Source: Phoebastria nigripes
Lineage: Eukaryota > Chordata > Aves > Procellariiformes > Diomedeidae
Direction of reading: 5' to 3'
DNA: 64,000 nucleotides
NCBI GenBank assembly: GCA_035582835.1
Contig: JAYKAV010002442.1
Coordinates: forward strand, 2,928,072-2,992,071
Part shown: piece after piece, positions 51,292 through 63,934 of the stretch
How the letters are laid out: every line of letters begins with the position of its first letter
How positions within the stretch are numbered: position 1 is the stretch's first letter
Notes under the pieces: model-generated
What the model was told of the DNA's origin: nothing
The model's database searches: none
The model's input: the letters and a program-made list of their open reading frames with translations, nothing else
Made by a program: the position numbers and the translations under genes

Positions 51292-52439
51292 CTGAAAAGT
51301 TTCCAAGTCTATCCAGAATATTTCAGGTTGGGCCAAGCTGGGGAGAGATTGCAGCGTTTGATTTCAGCTGTCCCAGATGGCTTGGGTGAGGTTGGCTGCA
51401 ACGGTTTTGTACAAACTGCCATAAAGACAGGAACTGTTTTTAGAATTCAAGCTGGAGTTTAATCCTATATTGTGCTGGTATCTATTTCTCTAGAGTTAGC
51501 TAAATTACAATATAACTTCACAGCAGCTTTGTGTAACCCCACGCTGCAGATACCCAGAGGTTCAGGGTGCTGATTAATTCCCAGTTCTGTTGAAAACAGA
51601 CCACTGCTATACAAAAATTTTATAGTTCATAACAAGTCAGCACAAATTTTCAAAGAATGGTTTCAGCTGTTTGCAGCTGGATTTGTACCCACTATTTTAC
51701 CCCATGGGAAAAGGGGGGAACTACTGCTCTGTACCGTCACTCTCCTGTAGCCTGAGTCTGACAGAAGGGCATTTGTGTATACTTTTCTTCTGTCTTGGAG
51801 AGAGTGGGCACCTTAGCTCAGACCTGATGAAAGGACACTCGGTGCGGTGGAAGCCAGAGGATATTACTTGGGTGTACAAAGCTACTCCTGGAGCTAGATT
51901 GTATGCTAGTCCCAGTGTTGCTGCATGTGAGCAGGAGGTGGTGCTTTGTACATTCGTGTGGCAAATCTCCAACCCCGGGAAGGCATGACTCCGTTGCTCT
52001 GTATTTCACCGGCATCTCTCCCACCGGGAGGAATGGAGCAGGTATGGCGTCGCGTGATGCTGCACTGATGTCCAGCATCTGGTGAATGCAGGCAGCCTCA
52101 GAAAGAGAGTCTATAATGTTAAGAGCGGAAGGATAAGGAGAGCTTATGCTCTCAAATGTAAGGGTTTCTATTTTTTCCTGGCTTACTTTATACCTTTAGC
52201 TGCTTGCACAATGATTTGTTTTGACCACACTTGCTTGCTGTTGTCAGTGTATGTAACCAGCCGTCTCGTGAGGATGCTTGGTACGCTCTTTGGCCCATGT
52301 GTTAACAGCAGCAGAAAAGGCATGGACAACTGACAGCCACCTAAACGGTACCAGATGGAAATCCCCCATGTAAGCTTCACATGACTTCACCTCTAAATGT
52401 TTGGGCTCTTATTTCAGGCTTGTGTTCTAGTTTGTTGTT

Positions 52440-52482
52440 GGGTTTTTTGTGGTTTGTTTTGTTTTGTTTTGTTTTGTTTTTT
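52440..52482. repeat. TTTTG pentanucleotide low-complexity repeat
   Basis: Repeated GTTTT units within a T/G-rich stretch. Confidence 0.9.
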
Positions 52483-55400
52483 TCAAAGCATTGTTTTATG
52501 TAATTAAAAAATGTTGATTACATGCAGTCATCAGCTGTGCCAGCCACAATTTTACAGCAAACAGGGCTCCGTGACAGATATATTCAGCTGGATTGGTCAC
52601 ATTTGCCTCTAATAATCCATCAAGCTCCAGCTTTCTTGTTATGTTTTGATAGCATTTGTGTTTACTGTGATGCTAAAGTTGAGTTGAAGAAAAGCATTAT
52701 GGACAGTTCTCCCATTAATTTGGTCATATTTTAAATGTATTTGTATTTCTGTAGCCATGAGTTCTGTTAAATTATGTGTTATTCTAAAAAGTACTTCCTC
52801 TTGCTTCGTTTAAATCTCTCATCTGATCATTTCACGAGGTACCTTCCCATGTAGGTTATTAGAAGGAACGAATACTCAAATTTCTTCTGTGTTTTCCATT
52901 CCGCTCATCACTTCGTGAATTAAAATCCTCTGTTTTTCAATCGCATCAACTTTAAGCCGTACAGTTTTAGGCGATTTCACCTGCCTTCCTGTGGAAATCA
53001 CTCCATACCTCCTGTGCTACTAACAGTGACTTTCCGTACACCCATCGACAGCTGAAGTGGCCAAAAGTTGATGCTGTTGTAGGCTGTTCGGAGTCTTTTT
53101 TTCCCCATCTGTGTTACTGTTTGTATTTATCAACCTTCACTTTCTGCTCTGTACTGTCTAAAGGTACTAGGTAACTTTTTTGGGGCAAAAACTCGTATTA
53201 ACCATGTCCTTCAGTTAATATTTAAAAAAATTATAAATTATCAGAAAGATGACAATGTACCTGAAAAAGAAAGCAGCAAGCTTTGGCAACACTTTGTGCT
53301 TTCCCAAGTAGCAGGTGTATACCGAAGTGAACGATATAAAAACATTTCTGGGAACAGTTAGTACAAGGGGCATGTACAGTGGCAGTTTTCTCTGGAACAA
53401 CAATCACAGTGTATTATTGGATTTTTTTATATTATCCTCTATTTGGAGAGTGATAGATTTAAAACACTCGCAGTCCTGAGAACTTTACTTGTTTGCTGAG
53501 CAATTTGAAGAGAATTGTAGTTGAAGGCTTCAGCTCTTTGGTGGTGTCCCTTGAAATGCAGCCTCCTCATTTGTCATCTATTCAATTTTTTTGTCATTAG
53601 ATCTTTATTTGTGTATAAAGAAAAAGATGTCCAGTATGGTTCTGTAAAAGAAAAGCCTTAAATTTTATTTTTCCTGTAGCGTGAACAGAACTAATTTGAC
53701 AGCAATTACGGTGCCAGGGCTCTGAGTAGGGTGGTACCGAGCAACTCTAATCCTTTCAAACAGCATCACTTCACTTTGAGCGGCAAAACAACAGTGTCCA
53801 GAGCAAAGTGGGTGTGATATTTCTCGTGGGTGATACAGCCCCCGGTAACTGTAGAATGCCATTTTTTCGTGACTCTGTACAAACATAACGGAGAACAAAT
53901 AGGAGAGGTGAGTGGATGACAGGCTGACCAGCTCAAGGTCACACAGGGTATTGTCCCAGAGGGAGCATCCCAGGAATACTGTAACAGCTCACATAGAAAG
54001 CTAACTCATCCCTAACATCCCATGCTTCATTACAAGGAAAAAATGCTGGAGTTTAAATAAAAAGTACTATGTCATATTCACAGTAAAAGTTTAAAAAAGC
54101 AATTATGGCAGGCAAGAGCTTGATTTGGATGTTTAGGACGTCTTGTAAAAATCCCAAGAATGCTTTAAATAGAATTTAAAGTGAAAGCATATAAAGCCAT
54201 GAATTCTCATTTCATAGTTTCACTGTTAATATTGTATAACTAAAGACAGATCCAGCAAATCCCTGGCAAATGTTTGGGGGGGAGGCGGGGAAATGATTCT
54301 TTTAATGGGAGGAGCATAATTTTAGCACAGCTGCCACAGAAATACAGAGGACCAAGTTCTACCCACAATTGCCTTTGGAGATAGCTTGCTGGTTTTCATG
54401 CAGTTGCAGGAGCCACATGAAGAAAACATCAGCCATGCTGTTACTAATTTCATTTGTGGAAGATGAGATAAATAGTAATGAATATAAACACCCATTAAAT
54501 ATAGACTCACCAGTTAAGTAACTATGCTGACTAAATTAATATAGGAGGAGGTACTTTGTGGTCAGGATGACATTCAGCTGGAATGATACTTTCTGAAGGG
54601 CAATTTCTGCGAGTTTATCATTTTATTAATGCTACCTGAACAACCTTCTGTTTAAATCTAAGTTGTGAGCCTGCAGACCTTTTTCTTCACGTCAAGGTCA
54701 TTTCCATCCCCCCTTTCTGCTCCTCGCTGCTTCCTTGGCAGTGCCGATCAAAGCGTTTGAGGGATGCCTGGTGAGCAGCACTTCATTATTTCAACCAGGA
54801 CCAGTTTTTGAGTCCAGCACACTGTGTGGACTCATAAACAGCTGCTGCAGCACAGGTGTGAGGAATAGGAATAAATGATTGAGGTTTGAGGAATATAGGA
54901 ATGAGGACTGCTTAAGCTGACTTGAAGTAAAATAATGTGCAGTTATTTCATGCTGCCATCTTGTGGCTCCTGCTTAGATTTAAAAATACTGGAAATTATC
55001 AAAATANTCAGAATCTATCATGCAACAGTAGGAAATACTGAAGCTGTTCTTTAAATAGCCAGTGACACAGATTTTTGTGCGTTTTCCTAGGGGTTACTGT
55101 TCCCTTTGAAATCATAAAGTGGATTGCCATTTTTTTCCTTAGCCTTTCACGGTAGTGTGAACTAAAAGCTGGAGGTATACAGTTTGTGTTTATTTATATC
55201 TTCTGTGATACTATACATCTTATTATGGAGAACAGACATTACATAATGTGCAGTTATAGAAAATTTTATGCATTTTAACAAATTCGTAAACAGAAAATGG
55301 CATTTAACATGAAAGTTGGCTTATAGTGTTCATTTATTTATTAAGTATACCTGGAGGATAAGTAAAATCAAGGATGAGAAGTCTCACCAAAGTCTGCTGA

Positions 55401-55929
55401 AGGCTGTGTCCACCCCGGTGTCATAAAAGAAGAAACAATGAGGGTGCTCAGGAGGGTGAGTTGCTTAACTCGCCTTGCTTCCAACAGTCAGGACTTGAAC
55501 ATGATGCTATTGAACAGTAGGATGTTTCTAATTGAGCTTAATACTTTTATGACCTCTTTGGCGGCTCTTGTGTTTCACTTGACCTCGCTTTTGAACAGCT
55601 GTAGGTTTGTCTTGGTTCTTTTTTCCCCTCCCTGGAGCTAGGATTGCTCATGCTAATGTCTGAAATTTCTTCTCTGTCTGTGGACGACTCCCTCCGATTC
55701 CCTTCGTCACTGCGGTCCCTGTTGCAGGCACAGGCAGAGACTTCAGGAGGCAATGCCTCCTGGCAGCTCCATGGGCTTATCCAAACCGATCTTCAGGGCA
55801 CTCTGAGACTATACAAATGGTTACCACTTAACTGTTGGCATTTGTCGCTCATAACATTTAATGTAATATTTGATGGTGTGTTGGACTGCGCAGCATAGCT
55901 TGCGTGGCCAAATGAGACTTCATGTTGTT

Positions 55930-55992
55930 GTGGGGTTTTTTTTTTTGTTTGTTTGTTTTGTTTTTTTTGTTTTGTTTTGTTTTTTTTTATTC
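55930..55992. repeat. T/G low-complexity tract
   Basis: T runs interrupted by single G (GTTT and GTTTT units), similar to the tracts at 48301 and 52440. Confidence 0.9.
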
Positions 55993-56906
55993 CAGGTTTC
56001 TATTTCAGTATTACAGCTTGGTTTCTTCCAGATTGCCTAACTTGGAACTTGCCTCTTGAGCAAAGGGAGCGAGCCTTTGGTGACAGCGACCTAAAGTGCC
56101 ACTGCTAAATGAATAACCACAATTCTCCCTTTGTAAGCGTGGGATTAGTTTCTATCTCTAAGCCTGCAGGAAAAATGCTTTTTGCTTCATTGCGATCCCT
56201 TAATGTCAGAAATACTTGTTATGACTGTGAGAACCCTTCCTTTTAGTGGTCCCGATAAGCATGACAAATGAGCAGGTCAGCACTTTCCTTGGTCCTCTTC
56301 ATACTATTAATGTACCTGTGGGATAATCATGGGAACAGAAAGACCTATTGAAAAAATGTCAGGAAGGCCAAAATGTTTAATGCTTTATTTTTTCATGCTA
56401 GTCACTGTTGAGAAGTTCAAGAGAAAGAAGTGCTGACTAGCACTGCCGGTGATAATGACAAATAGTGAGATCTCTGCTTAGAATAGAGGAAAAAAAATAC
56501 ATTCAAGAGGGCTTTTGGGAAATCAGGTGGTCTCAAGCTGTCTGGGCATCAGGAATCTTATTAAAAAGTTAGCTGAAGTGATTTCAGAATCATTTGTGGT
56601 GATTTTTGACAAATTATGGTTGATAGGTGAGGCACCAGACTGCTGTAAAAGTCATGTAGTGCCTGTCTCTAGAAGGAATAAAAACAGGACCTGGGCAATT
56701 ACAGACCAGTTTAATTTTCATTTACAGAAGAAAAAAATCTGAAACAAAAGCAGTCTGGAAGATGTTGGACAAGTAAACCATGTGGGTTTTTTTGGAGAAA
56801 AGTAATCTCAAACCGAAGTAATATCATCCTATGAAAAGATTAAACGGTCTTATTGCTAGGGGAGAGGCAGTACATGACAATATACCAAGTATTTTTGGCA
56901 TAGCCA

Positions 56907-57003
56907 TGGAATCATAGTATTGTTTAGGTTGGAAAAAAGACCTTTAAGATTATTGAGTCCAACCATTAACCTAACGCTGCCAAGTCCACCACTAAACCAT
57001 GTC
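56907..57003 (-). mobile_element. CR1 LINE, truncated 3' end
   Basis: The sequence GGAATCATAGTATTGTTTAG, then GGTTGGAAAAAAGACCTTTAAGAT, GAGTCCAACCATTAACCTAA and CCACTAAACCATGTC is the reverse-complement form of the avian CR1 3' untranslated end. The element's 3' terminus is at the left, so it lies on the minus strand. It is a short 5'-truncated copy, as is usual for CR1. Confidence 0.92.
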
Positions 57004-60000
57004 ATAGCTAATGTGACTCTAGATGAAACTGGGTAAAAATTGGTTAGATGAAAAAAACATTGCAGGGGAAAAAAAAAAACATTTAAACGTGTATTTCCAG
57101 GTGCTTGTCCCAGGAACATTTCTTTCAATTTTGGATGGTGAATAGAAAACATAGTTTCAAATATTTATTAACAAACTAGTACAAATTTGGTAGCTGGGAG
57201 AATCTGTAGACTATTGGGAGAGGGATACGGCTGGGATTCAAACCTTGACAAATGGAGAAATGGTCATGGAAAAACTAGGATGCCATGCAATACAGATAAA
57301 TGCAAGTTGCTATCTTTAGTTAGAAAAAACCCAACTCTGTAGACCGCAGCAGACAACTGGCTGTTCTGACAGCAGAAACTGCTGGTGTTTATACTGGGTC
57401 ACGAGCTAAACACGAGTCAACAAACTTGTCCTACTGTGACATGGCAAATGCCATGCTGGGGTGTAAACAGTAGCGCAGACAGCAAAACACGCGTTGCCGT
57501 CTCTTCATTCTGCTTGGCGTGGTGTCGTCTCAGCTACAATACCTGATTTGGGGTTTGGAGCTGGGCCCTCGAAGANAACCTGCATGCTGCCGTAATTCCC
57601 AGTCTGTGCTTCTGGACCAAAAAGCAGCGCTGTTTGCTTGCTGCCTCGTGACTTGGGTGTCGAATGATTCTCTTTGATACAGAAAAGCTGTTTCCTCCTG
57701 TCTGCGAGCAGGGAAGGCAGAGACTGATGTGAGATTTGACCGGGTGAACAAATTGGGTTCTCTTTTTGGTGTCGCATGTCGCGCTGTCCTAAAGCTTGAT
57801 TCCTGGCCCATGCAGAGTTGACCTGTCATGCCGGTGTGCTTTGGCAGTTAGTTCTACATTTGACCGCTCCATCTTGTTTAGCAGGTGTTGATGTTTTCCA
57901 AGAGGGAGAGATGCTGATGTTCAGGTAGTTGTGAAGGTCCATTCTTGTATTTTTTACTTAATCTCATTGCATATTTCTCTCAGATTTAACCTTACAGACC
58001 CAGTGGATGATCATGTTCCCAATACTCTATTTTTTTTTTTTAAGAGCAGAGGGGCTGTTTACATTGTACCTTTTGTTGCAGATTCCGGGTGCTGCCTGAA
58101 GTCCATGGGACTCCTGGAACTTGCATCCACACTGCCTTTGTAGGCAGTCTGAGCTCAGGATCATCTGGGTCTGGATCAACCTCACTTGCCCATGCAACTG
58201 TGGGGACTCGGGGACATCTCGTCTGCCTGCTGTCAGTCAGACAGTGTCTTTGCAAAGGCAGATGTGGTAGATGGAAAATCCTGAAATACAACCCTCTCTC
58301 TATGGGTCACCTTGTTTGGACATCTTTAGTTATGCATAAGGAGGCTACAAGCAGGATATGCACAACTTGGCTAATAAATACAGCTTTATGGCTTTAGCAC
58401 ACAGTGAGGGCAGGTAGGTTATAACCAGCTGCTAGACTAAGCGTTAGTACAAGCTGCTAGACCAGGCGTTAGAACGCTTCCACTCTCGTCTCCTAAGGCA
58501 TCCAAAGATGCCCTGTAGGCGTTGCCAGGAGTGGAAGGGTTGGCCTCCAATGCTCCCCACAGCAGATCCTTAATGGTGCTCAATTGCTGTCTTCTGCCTC
58601 CGTGATTATTTCCTATAGAAATTTCAATATTGATGTTTTTCCTCTTGAATCTTTAAGCTACTGACTTCCCCGCTGCAACAGTCCCNTGACTTTGTCTTAC
58701 CTTGCATAGCTCTGTTTCATACATTTTTTTTCACATCCTGGCAATTTCTTCTGCCTATTTTAGGGAGCTGGGCTGCATTGAAGTTAGGCGTTGGGCCCTT
58801 GGACACCGTTGAACCCCATGGAGAGGAGGTGGAAGGTTTACAGAGAGAGGATTACACTATCCCCAGTCTTGGAGGCAGTGTTGGTGAAGGCTAAGCAGGT
58901 AGCAGTGTTGATGTCAGGCAAGTGATGGGTTAGGCTGGCAGGGAGGGAGTAGGGTAAGAGCCAACCTTGAGCACCAGAGCCAGCCCCATCTCACCACCGC
59001 TGTTGATTCTGGGGGCTGCCTTGCCTGCCTTCCTAGGGGACAGACCTTCCCAACTCATGCCTACTTAGAAGGAACTTTCTGCTGCCTCACAGCATGGCTC
59101 CAGGTTTTGCTGGGCTGCAGTGATAGAAATCCAAAAGACAAATTAATCTGCAGGTGCTTTGTCAGAGCTGGCAAGTGATTTTCTAGGCAGGCAATCCAGT
59201 TCTCAGGGTCAAAATGGCTGGACTGTGTTTATGTATCTTAGCCAGTGTCATGACAGCATCTAAATGCAACAGTCTGGGCAGTGGAGAGGGATGACTTAGT
59301 TCTTGGGCTTCTTGTTCTTTGCCAAATGTACTTGGGTGTCACCATCTTCCACAGAGGGTGAAGACACGCACGTCTCCTCTCCAAGCGCACCACTCTTTAA
59401 CTAGAGGCTCAGCAGTTTCCCCAGATGTTAGTTCAGCAATGCAAGGTCTAAACAAACAGCAACAGATGGAAAGTCCCCTGTTGTTGTGCACCACAAAGCC
59501 AGAATACGACTCCAAAACACATTTTGCAGCATTGCTGTTCACAGCGGGTTAGTTTGAACAAGTGGTGAGCTACAGCTGAAGGAAATGAGAGAGCAGCAGG
59601 AACATTGTTATATCCTTCTCAGTTGTGATTAGGAAGGAGCATTGGAAGGTGATGGCTCACCTCTGAGCTCTGTGTGTTGCTGCTGCAGCAAGGGTAAATG
59701 CAGAATTAATAGCAGGGTTTTTTAAGACTTTTTTTCTCCAGAAAAGCTTTACCAAGAGTGTTGCTCCCAGGGGCATTTACTTTAGGAGAGAGAGAGAGGT
59801 TATCTCAAGAGTCCTTTCCCAAAAGAGTTCTCTGTTACGTGATGTTTTAGCAGGAAAGACCTTCTCCAAAGACTATGCTTTCCCTCAGGAGACTAATCTG
59901 TTTTGCAGAGGTTTTCCTTATATGTTTCAAAAAACTCATTTCTGCCTCCATTTATTTGAAAACAACACTTAATATTGGTTGTAGCCTCCGGTCTGTTCAT

Positions 60001-61786
60001 CCCCTGTGATGTGGTGGTCTCCCTTACCTCCCAGGCTGGACTTCAGTCACACAGAAGTTACAATACAGCCATCTGCGGTCGATGCCTTTGCTCAGTACTG
60101 CCCCTGGCTTGGACTCTGCTTACAGACATTCAAAGCCCTGGGTCACCATCCTTTCTGGAAGTCTCATCCCCTGCTGCTTTCGGATAGGTGTCCAGGAACA
60201 TGGCCCCAGGATTGGGGACTACTGGAACCAGAGGCTACACAAGCATCCACAATTCAGTGCTTTTTCTCTTAGTTTCCCCATGGGAGTGAATTTGCCTTTT
60301 CTGCCATTTGCAAGCCCAGTTTAGCCAATAAAGGGCTTTCCCAGAGTCCCAGGGTCACAAATTCAAAGCCAGATGAGTAGCAGTATCGTGCTGTTTCCCA
60401 CCAGTGCCGGTACTGCCACATGATGGTATCTGGAGCTAAGACTTCTTAGGGTGTGAGGCATCTGAAAAACACCTGAGTGACTAGCTCTGGGGTTTATATT
60501 TCCCAGGCTGGGTATTGCTAGATTCACGACCTGGTTTAAGCAGGGCAGAATATGTGCATGTGAGGGGAAGGGGAGAGAAATGTCACGGGCGGGCAGACTG
60601 CTGGTGAAGCTGCCTGCCCTTGCAGGGACCAGGGTTCCCGAGGTGGATCCAAGCCGTCAGACTTTACAGCCAGGACAAGCTGCTGATTTCAGTAATGGCA
60701 CTGCCCCAGCTGCCTGCTTTGAAAGATGCTTGCGTTTTGTTTATGCACAAGGGAGTCGTGTTTTATGAGTGCCCCATCCACCACGGGGGATGTCTCTGTG
60801 AGCAAAGGGCCAGCACTAATGCCATCCTGCGTGGCTGTGAATGAATTCGCTCTTTATTCAGCGCTCTCTACCCCTGCTGAGCCGAGAGCCCTGCACTGCT
60901 CACAGGCGTGCATAGATGCTGCTATTTGCAGCGCTCCTTCAGCCAGGCTTCCACACCCCGGTGCCTCTAATCCCGGACAAAACCTGGGCTGTGGAGCAGC
61001 AAACACAACGAGACCTCTATTCTTAGCCTGGAAAGCCTCAAAGTCGGTTCTCCGGGGTGTAGGGCGATAAATATGCAGTTGCTGGAGCTCTCGACAAAGC
61101 CGAGTGAATAGCAGTGTTTGTCGTTAGCCCTGAACATACGCTCCTCTCCCATTGGATCCNTAGCCTTCACTGCAGCTTTTCCCAGTTACATAAATATGGC
61201 CTATTTTCCCCTCACGAATTAACGTCTTGCTTGCTAAGTTTAGCTTTCACACACATACAAAACAAACTCTCTGATTTTTCACATGCAGCTGGAAATCCTG
61301 GCTCACCCGGGAAGAAGCCGTCCCTGCCCATATAAAGCCTTCACAGTGGTGACGAACAGTGGCACTGATGGTGTCCCCTTGCGAGTGGCACGACCCTGTG
61401 AAGACCTGGATGCTGCATTGCAAATCCGAGGTGCCTTGTCCTTTCCCCCTGGGAAAGGCNGACCCCAGCCGCATGGCTGCGAGGATGCCGGAGGGTCTGC
61501 CTCCCTGGCAGGCTGCACGGCGTCCTGGAGACTGGAAGGTTGGCTGCATGCTTTGGGGCACAGAGCAGATGGCTCCTCACTCCCCAGAAGACACAGATGT
61601 GGGTATTCTTTTCCCCAAAGATGGTTCACCGCCGCCCCCCTGAATCTACTGGGAGATTGCACTGCAGTATATGTGCGTTAAAAGCAGCCCTATAGAGAAT
61701 GGATGTCATTTGGAAATCTCCTAGCCCCGGGGTGTAAGAAAGCTGACTTGCATCCACTGAGATTCTGGGCGGCTTTATTAGTGATA
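57004..61786. other. Intergenic region, no recognisable gene
   Basis: GC content rises toward 60.5 kb. Open frames at 60580-61681 overlap in several frames on both strands, as expected of GC-rich non-coding DNA. No splice-supported exon was found. Confidence 0.6.
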
Positions 61787-61927
61787 TCATAGAATAGTTT
61801 GGGTGGGAAGGGACCTTTAAAGGTCACCTAGTCCAACCCCCCTGCCACGGGCAGGGACATCTTCAACTAGATCAGGCTGCTCAGAGCCCCCTCCAACCTG
61901 ACCTTGAATGTTTCCAGGGATGGGGCA
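61787..61927 (-). mobile_element. CR1 LINE, truncated 3' end (different subfamily)
   Basis: TCATAGAATAGTTTGGGTGG, GGGACCTTTAAAGGTCACCT, AGTCCAACCCCCCTGCCA, AGGGACATCTTCAACTAGAT and CTTGAATGTTTCCAGGGATG is the classic avian CR1 3' region in reverse complement. It differs from the copy at 56907 and is only lightly diverged. Confidence 0.95.
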
Positions 61928-63300
61928 TATAAGTGACACAGATGTACGGGGCTGGGAAACAGATGCCTGCGCCCCACCTTGCAGTGATATTACTCCCTAC
62001 TTCAGCAGCCTAGAGGGATCCAGCTCCCCAGTGCTGCTGGGGTCTCTCGGTGATGGGGGAATGGCCAGGATCTTGACATAGCATCACATCTCAGCTTCTT
62101 ACTTCTGTTGTGGGGGAAATAAGGATACCTCATTGTAGGTCCTCAAATGATCATCCCCTGGGCCAATGTATCTGCTGCTACAGTCGGAGAAGCCATCCGC
62201 AGCTACGGATCCACAGTGAGACCTTTTCTATTCCAGGGCTGATGGCATGCTGTGACTTGAAATATGTTCTGACAGCTCCTGGCAGAGCGACCTGTGAGGG
62301 AGCTGTTTCCTGGAGCTGGGCACCAACATCCTGAGGCCAGCTGAGCAGGCAGGCGGTTGGGGTGCCGGATTTTGACTCGGTAGGACCGGGTCCTATCCTG
62401 CTCTGCTGTAGGTGTGTGTGTGTGATCTCAGGTGAGTCTTGAAGGTGTATTATTGAAGGTAGTCACTTAGAGATAGAGACGGACCTGGCAACGTGGTGTA
62501 CTCTCAGGTTAACAGGAGGGTATTGACTTGGAGACTTTCTGTGCTTGTAATTCAGTGTATCACACCCGTTGATTTTTATTAACAGCAGCCCTGTGGCTAG
62601 ATATGCATGTGTCTCTGAAATCACCAGTGGGAAACCTTAGAGCAGGGAGCTGTGGTAAACGGATGACTTAGGGGTTTCTGGGGAGGGTATGATACCTTAA
62701 GTGTCTGACTTCGCTTTCATTTTAATCCTTCTGACCAAACTGAGCACCCCAGGCGAGACCCAGCCCCTCTGAGTGGTAAGCCACTAGGGCTGAAGAGGGG
62801 AAGAGGTGTGGGATCTTTCAAAAAGCTGAAAAAGGCATTAGGCACAAAGCTCTCGCTTCCTTCCAAAGGGGCACGTGCTTCTAAGCATGTGATGCTTTAG
62901 AAAAGCACATTGTAAAAATCTGTGGAGCGAGGAATTGGTGCCCCTTTGGGGAGGATAATGGCTAGATCTCTGAGTCCCTGGCATTTTGGGTCTGTCATTG
63001 CAGCAGATCAGCAGAGTGTCAGGGACTGCAGGCAGCTCTGCGCGCAGCTTTCTGTGCAACATGCAAATAGGAGGTGTTACGGCTGGAGTGCCTTTCCACA
63101 CCATCCAACAGCCCTTGCCATGCCTTTGGACCCGTATCGGCACGACCCAGATAATGGGAATGAGACGGGGAGGCTGAACTTTACATGATGCTGGTGCTTT
63201 GGGTATGTGCAACCCATGTTCTGTCTGTCTTGATGCAATGCCATCTTTAAAAGCTTTGGGTCAGGCTAGCCCTACGCCATCCCCCAGCACAGCTGAGGAT
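61928..63300. other. Intergenic region, no recognisable gene
   Basis: Moderately GC-rich. The open frame at 62838-63212 (-) has no recognisable domain. Nothing else is seen. Confidence 0.6.
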
Positions 63301-63876
63301 GACTAGGGTTGGGGATTTTTTTTTTATGTTCAAAGGAGAAAAGGAGTCATCAAGGAAAAGCTGAACTCTCTATCACCATAATCCCCTCCTGCCCTCTAGT
63401 ACTGCCCTTCCCCTCCCAGGTAAAAGCAAACAAAGACAACAAAGCCCCCAGCGCCCAGGCGGCAGTTTTCCTTGCTCCGATGGTCCATGAGGTCCTAATC
63501 TCTTCCCTGTCCCTTTTCCCCACTGTGCCCTCGGCCAGCAGCGGATGCTGGCGAGTTCTCCATGGGCAGCAGCCAGCCTGCGGCAATAATGAGAGCAAGT
63601 CAGGCAGTGCCATCCTATACAAGCCTCTGTCTGCTCTGCGTGTGTGCATCTGCGAGAGCGCGCGCTCTCGCTCTCCCTTCTCCCCCTTCCCTCTCTTTCA
63701 TAACCCCCCTCCTTCCACCAGCTCTTGTTCTTTTCACGAGATGCAGGGCTAGGGAGCCAGGAAAAGTGGCACGGTGCTGCTATTCCTCCAGAGATAACTG
63801 TGGCCAGGCTGGGTCCTTCGCCCTCCCCGATGCACCGGGAGTCTGCAGACACTGTTCCTCAGGGTCCCAACCAGCC
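63300..63876 (+). promoter_or_regulatory. Possible promoter or 5'UTR of an unidentified gene
   Basis: A GC- and pyrimidine-rich segment with a perfect 20-bp GCGAGAGCGC-based palindrome at 63652-63671 and a CT-rich stretch after it, leading into an ATG with a strong donor downstream. It is not as CpG-dense as the CENPL/DARS2 island. The reading is inferred. Confidence 0.25.
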
Positions 63877-63934
63877 ATGTCCATCAAGTACCAAAAGCCA
63901 TGTAGCCACCACCCTGCTGCCGGCTGCAAGACAG
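63877..63934 (+). CDS. Candidate first coding exon of an unidentified gene (19 codons, continues past window)
   Basis: ATG at 63877 in context CCAGCCATGT opens MSIKYQKPCSHHPAAGCKT, and the consensus donor ACAG|GTAAGA follows base 63934. The frame is also open upstream to 63562, so the start could be earlier or the exon non-coding. I do not recognise the peptide. In human, ZBTB37 lies beyond DARS2, but this peptide does not match its N-terminus. Confidence 0.25.

Larger units (their letters stand above)
48425..56906. other. Intergenic region, no recognisable gene
   Basis: AT-rich sequence with T/G simple repeats. Open frames at 50671-51336 (-) and 51671-52078 (both strands) were inspected and none has a clear family match, a start and splice context together. 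No tRNA, snoRNA or repeat family beyond simple sequence was identified. Confidence 0.6.

Noticed and set aside
50919..51336. N-terminal part of the 221-codon minus-strand frame (poly-Lys)
   Set aside because: Lysine runs are translated T homopolymers; only the region below 50918 is worth a second look.
60580..61681. Several overlapping open frames up to 132 codons on both strands
   Set aside because: GC-rich sequence open in most frames at once; contains Ns and no recognisable domain or splice structure.
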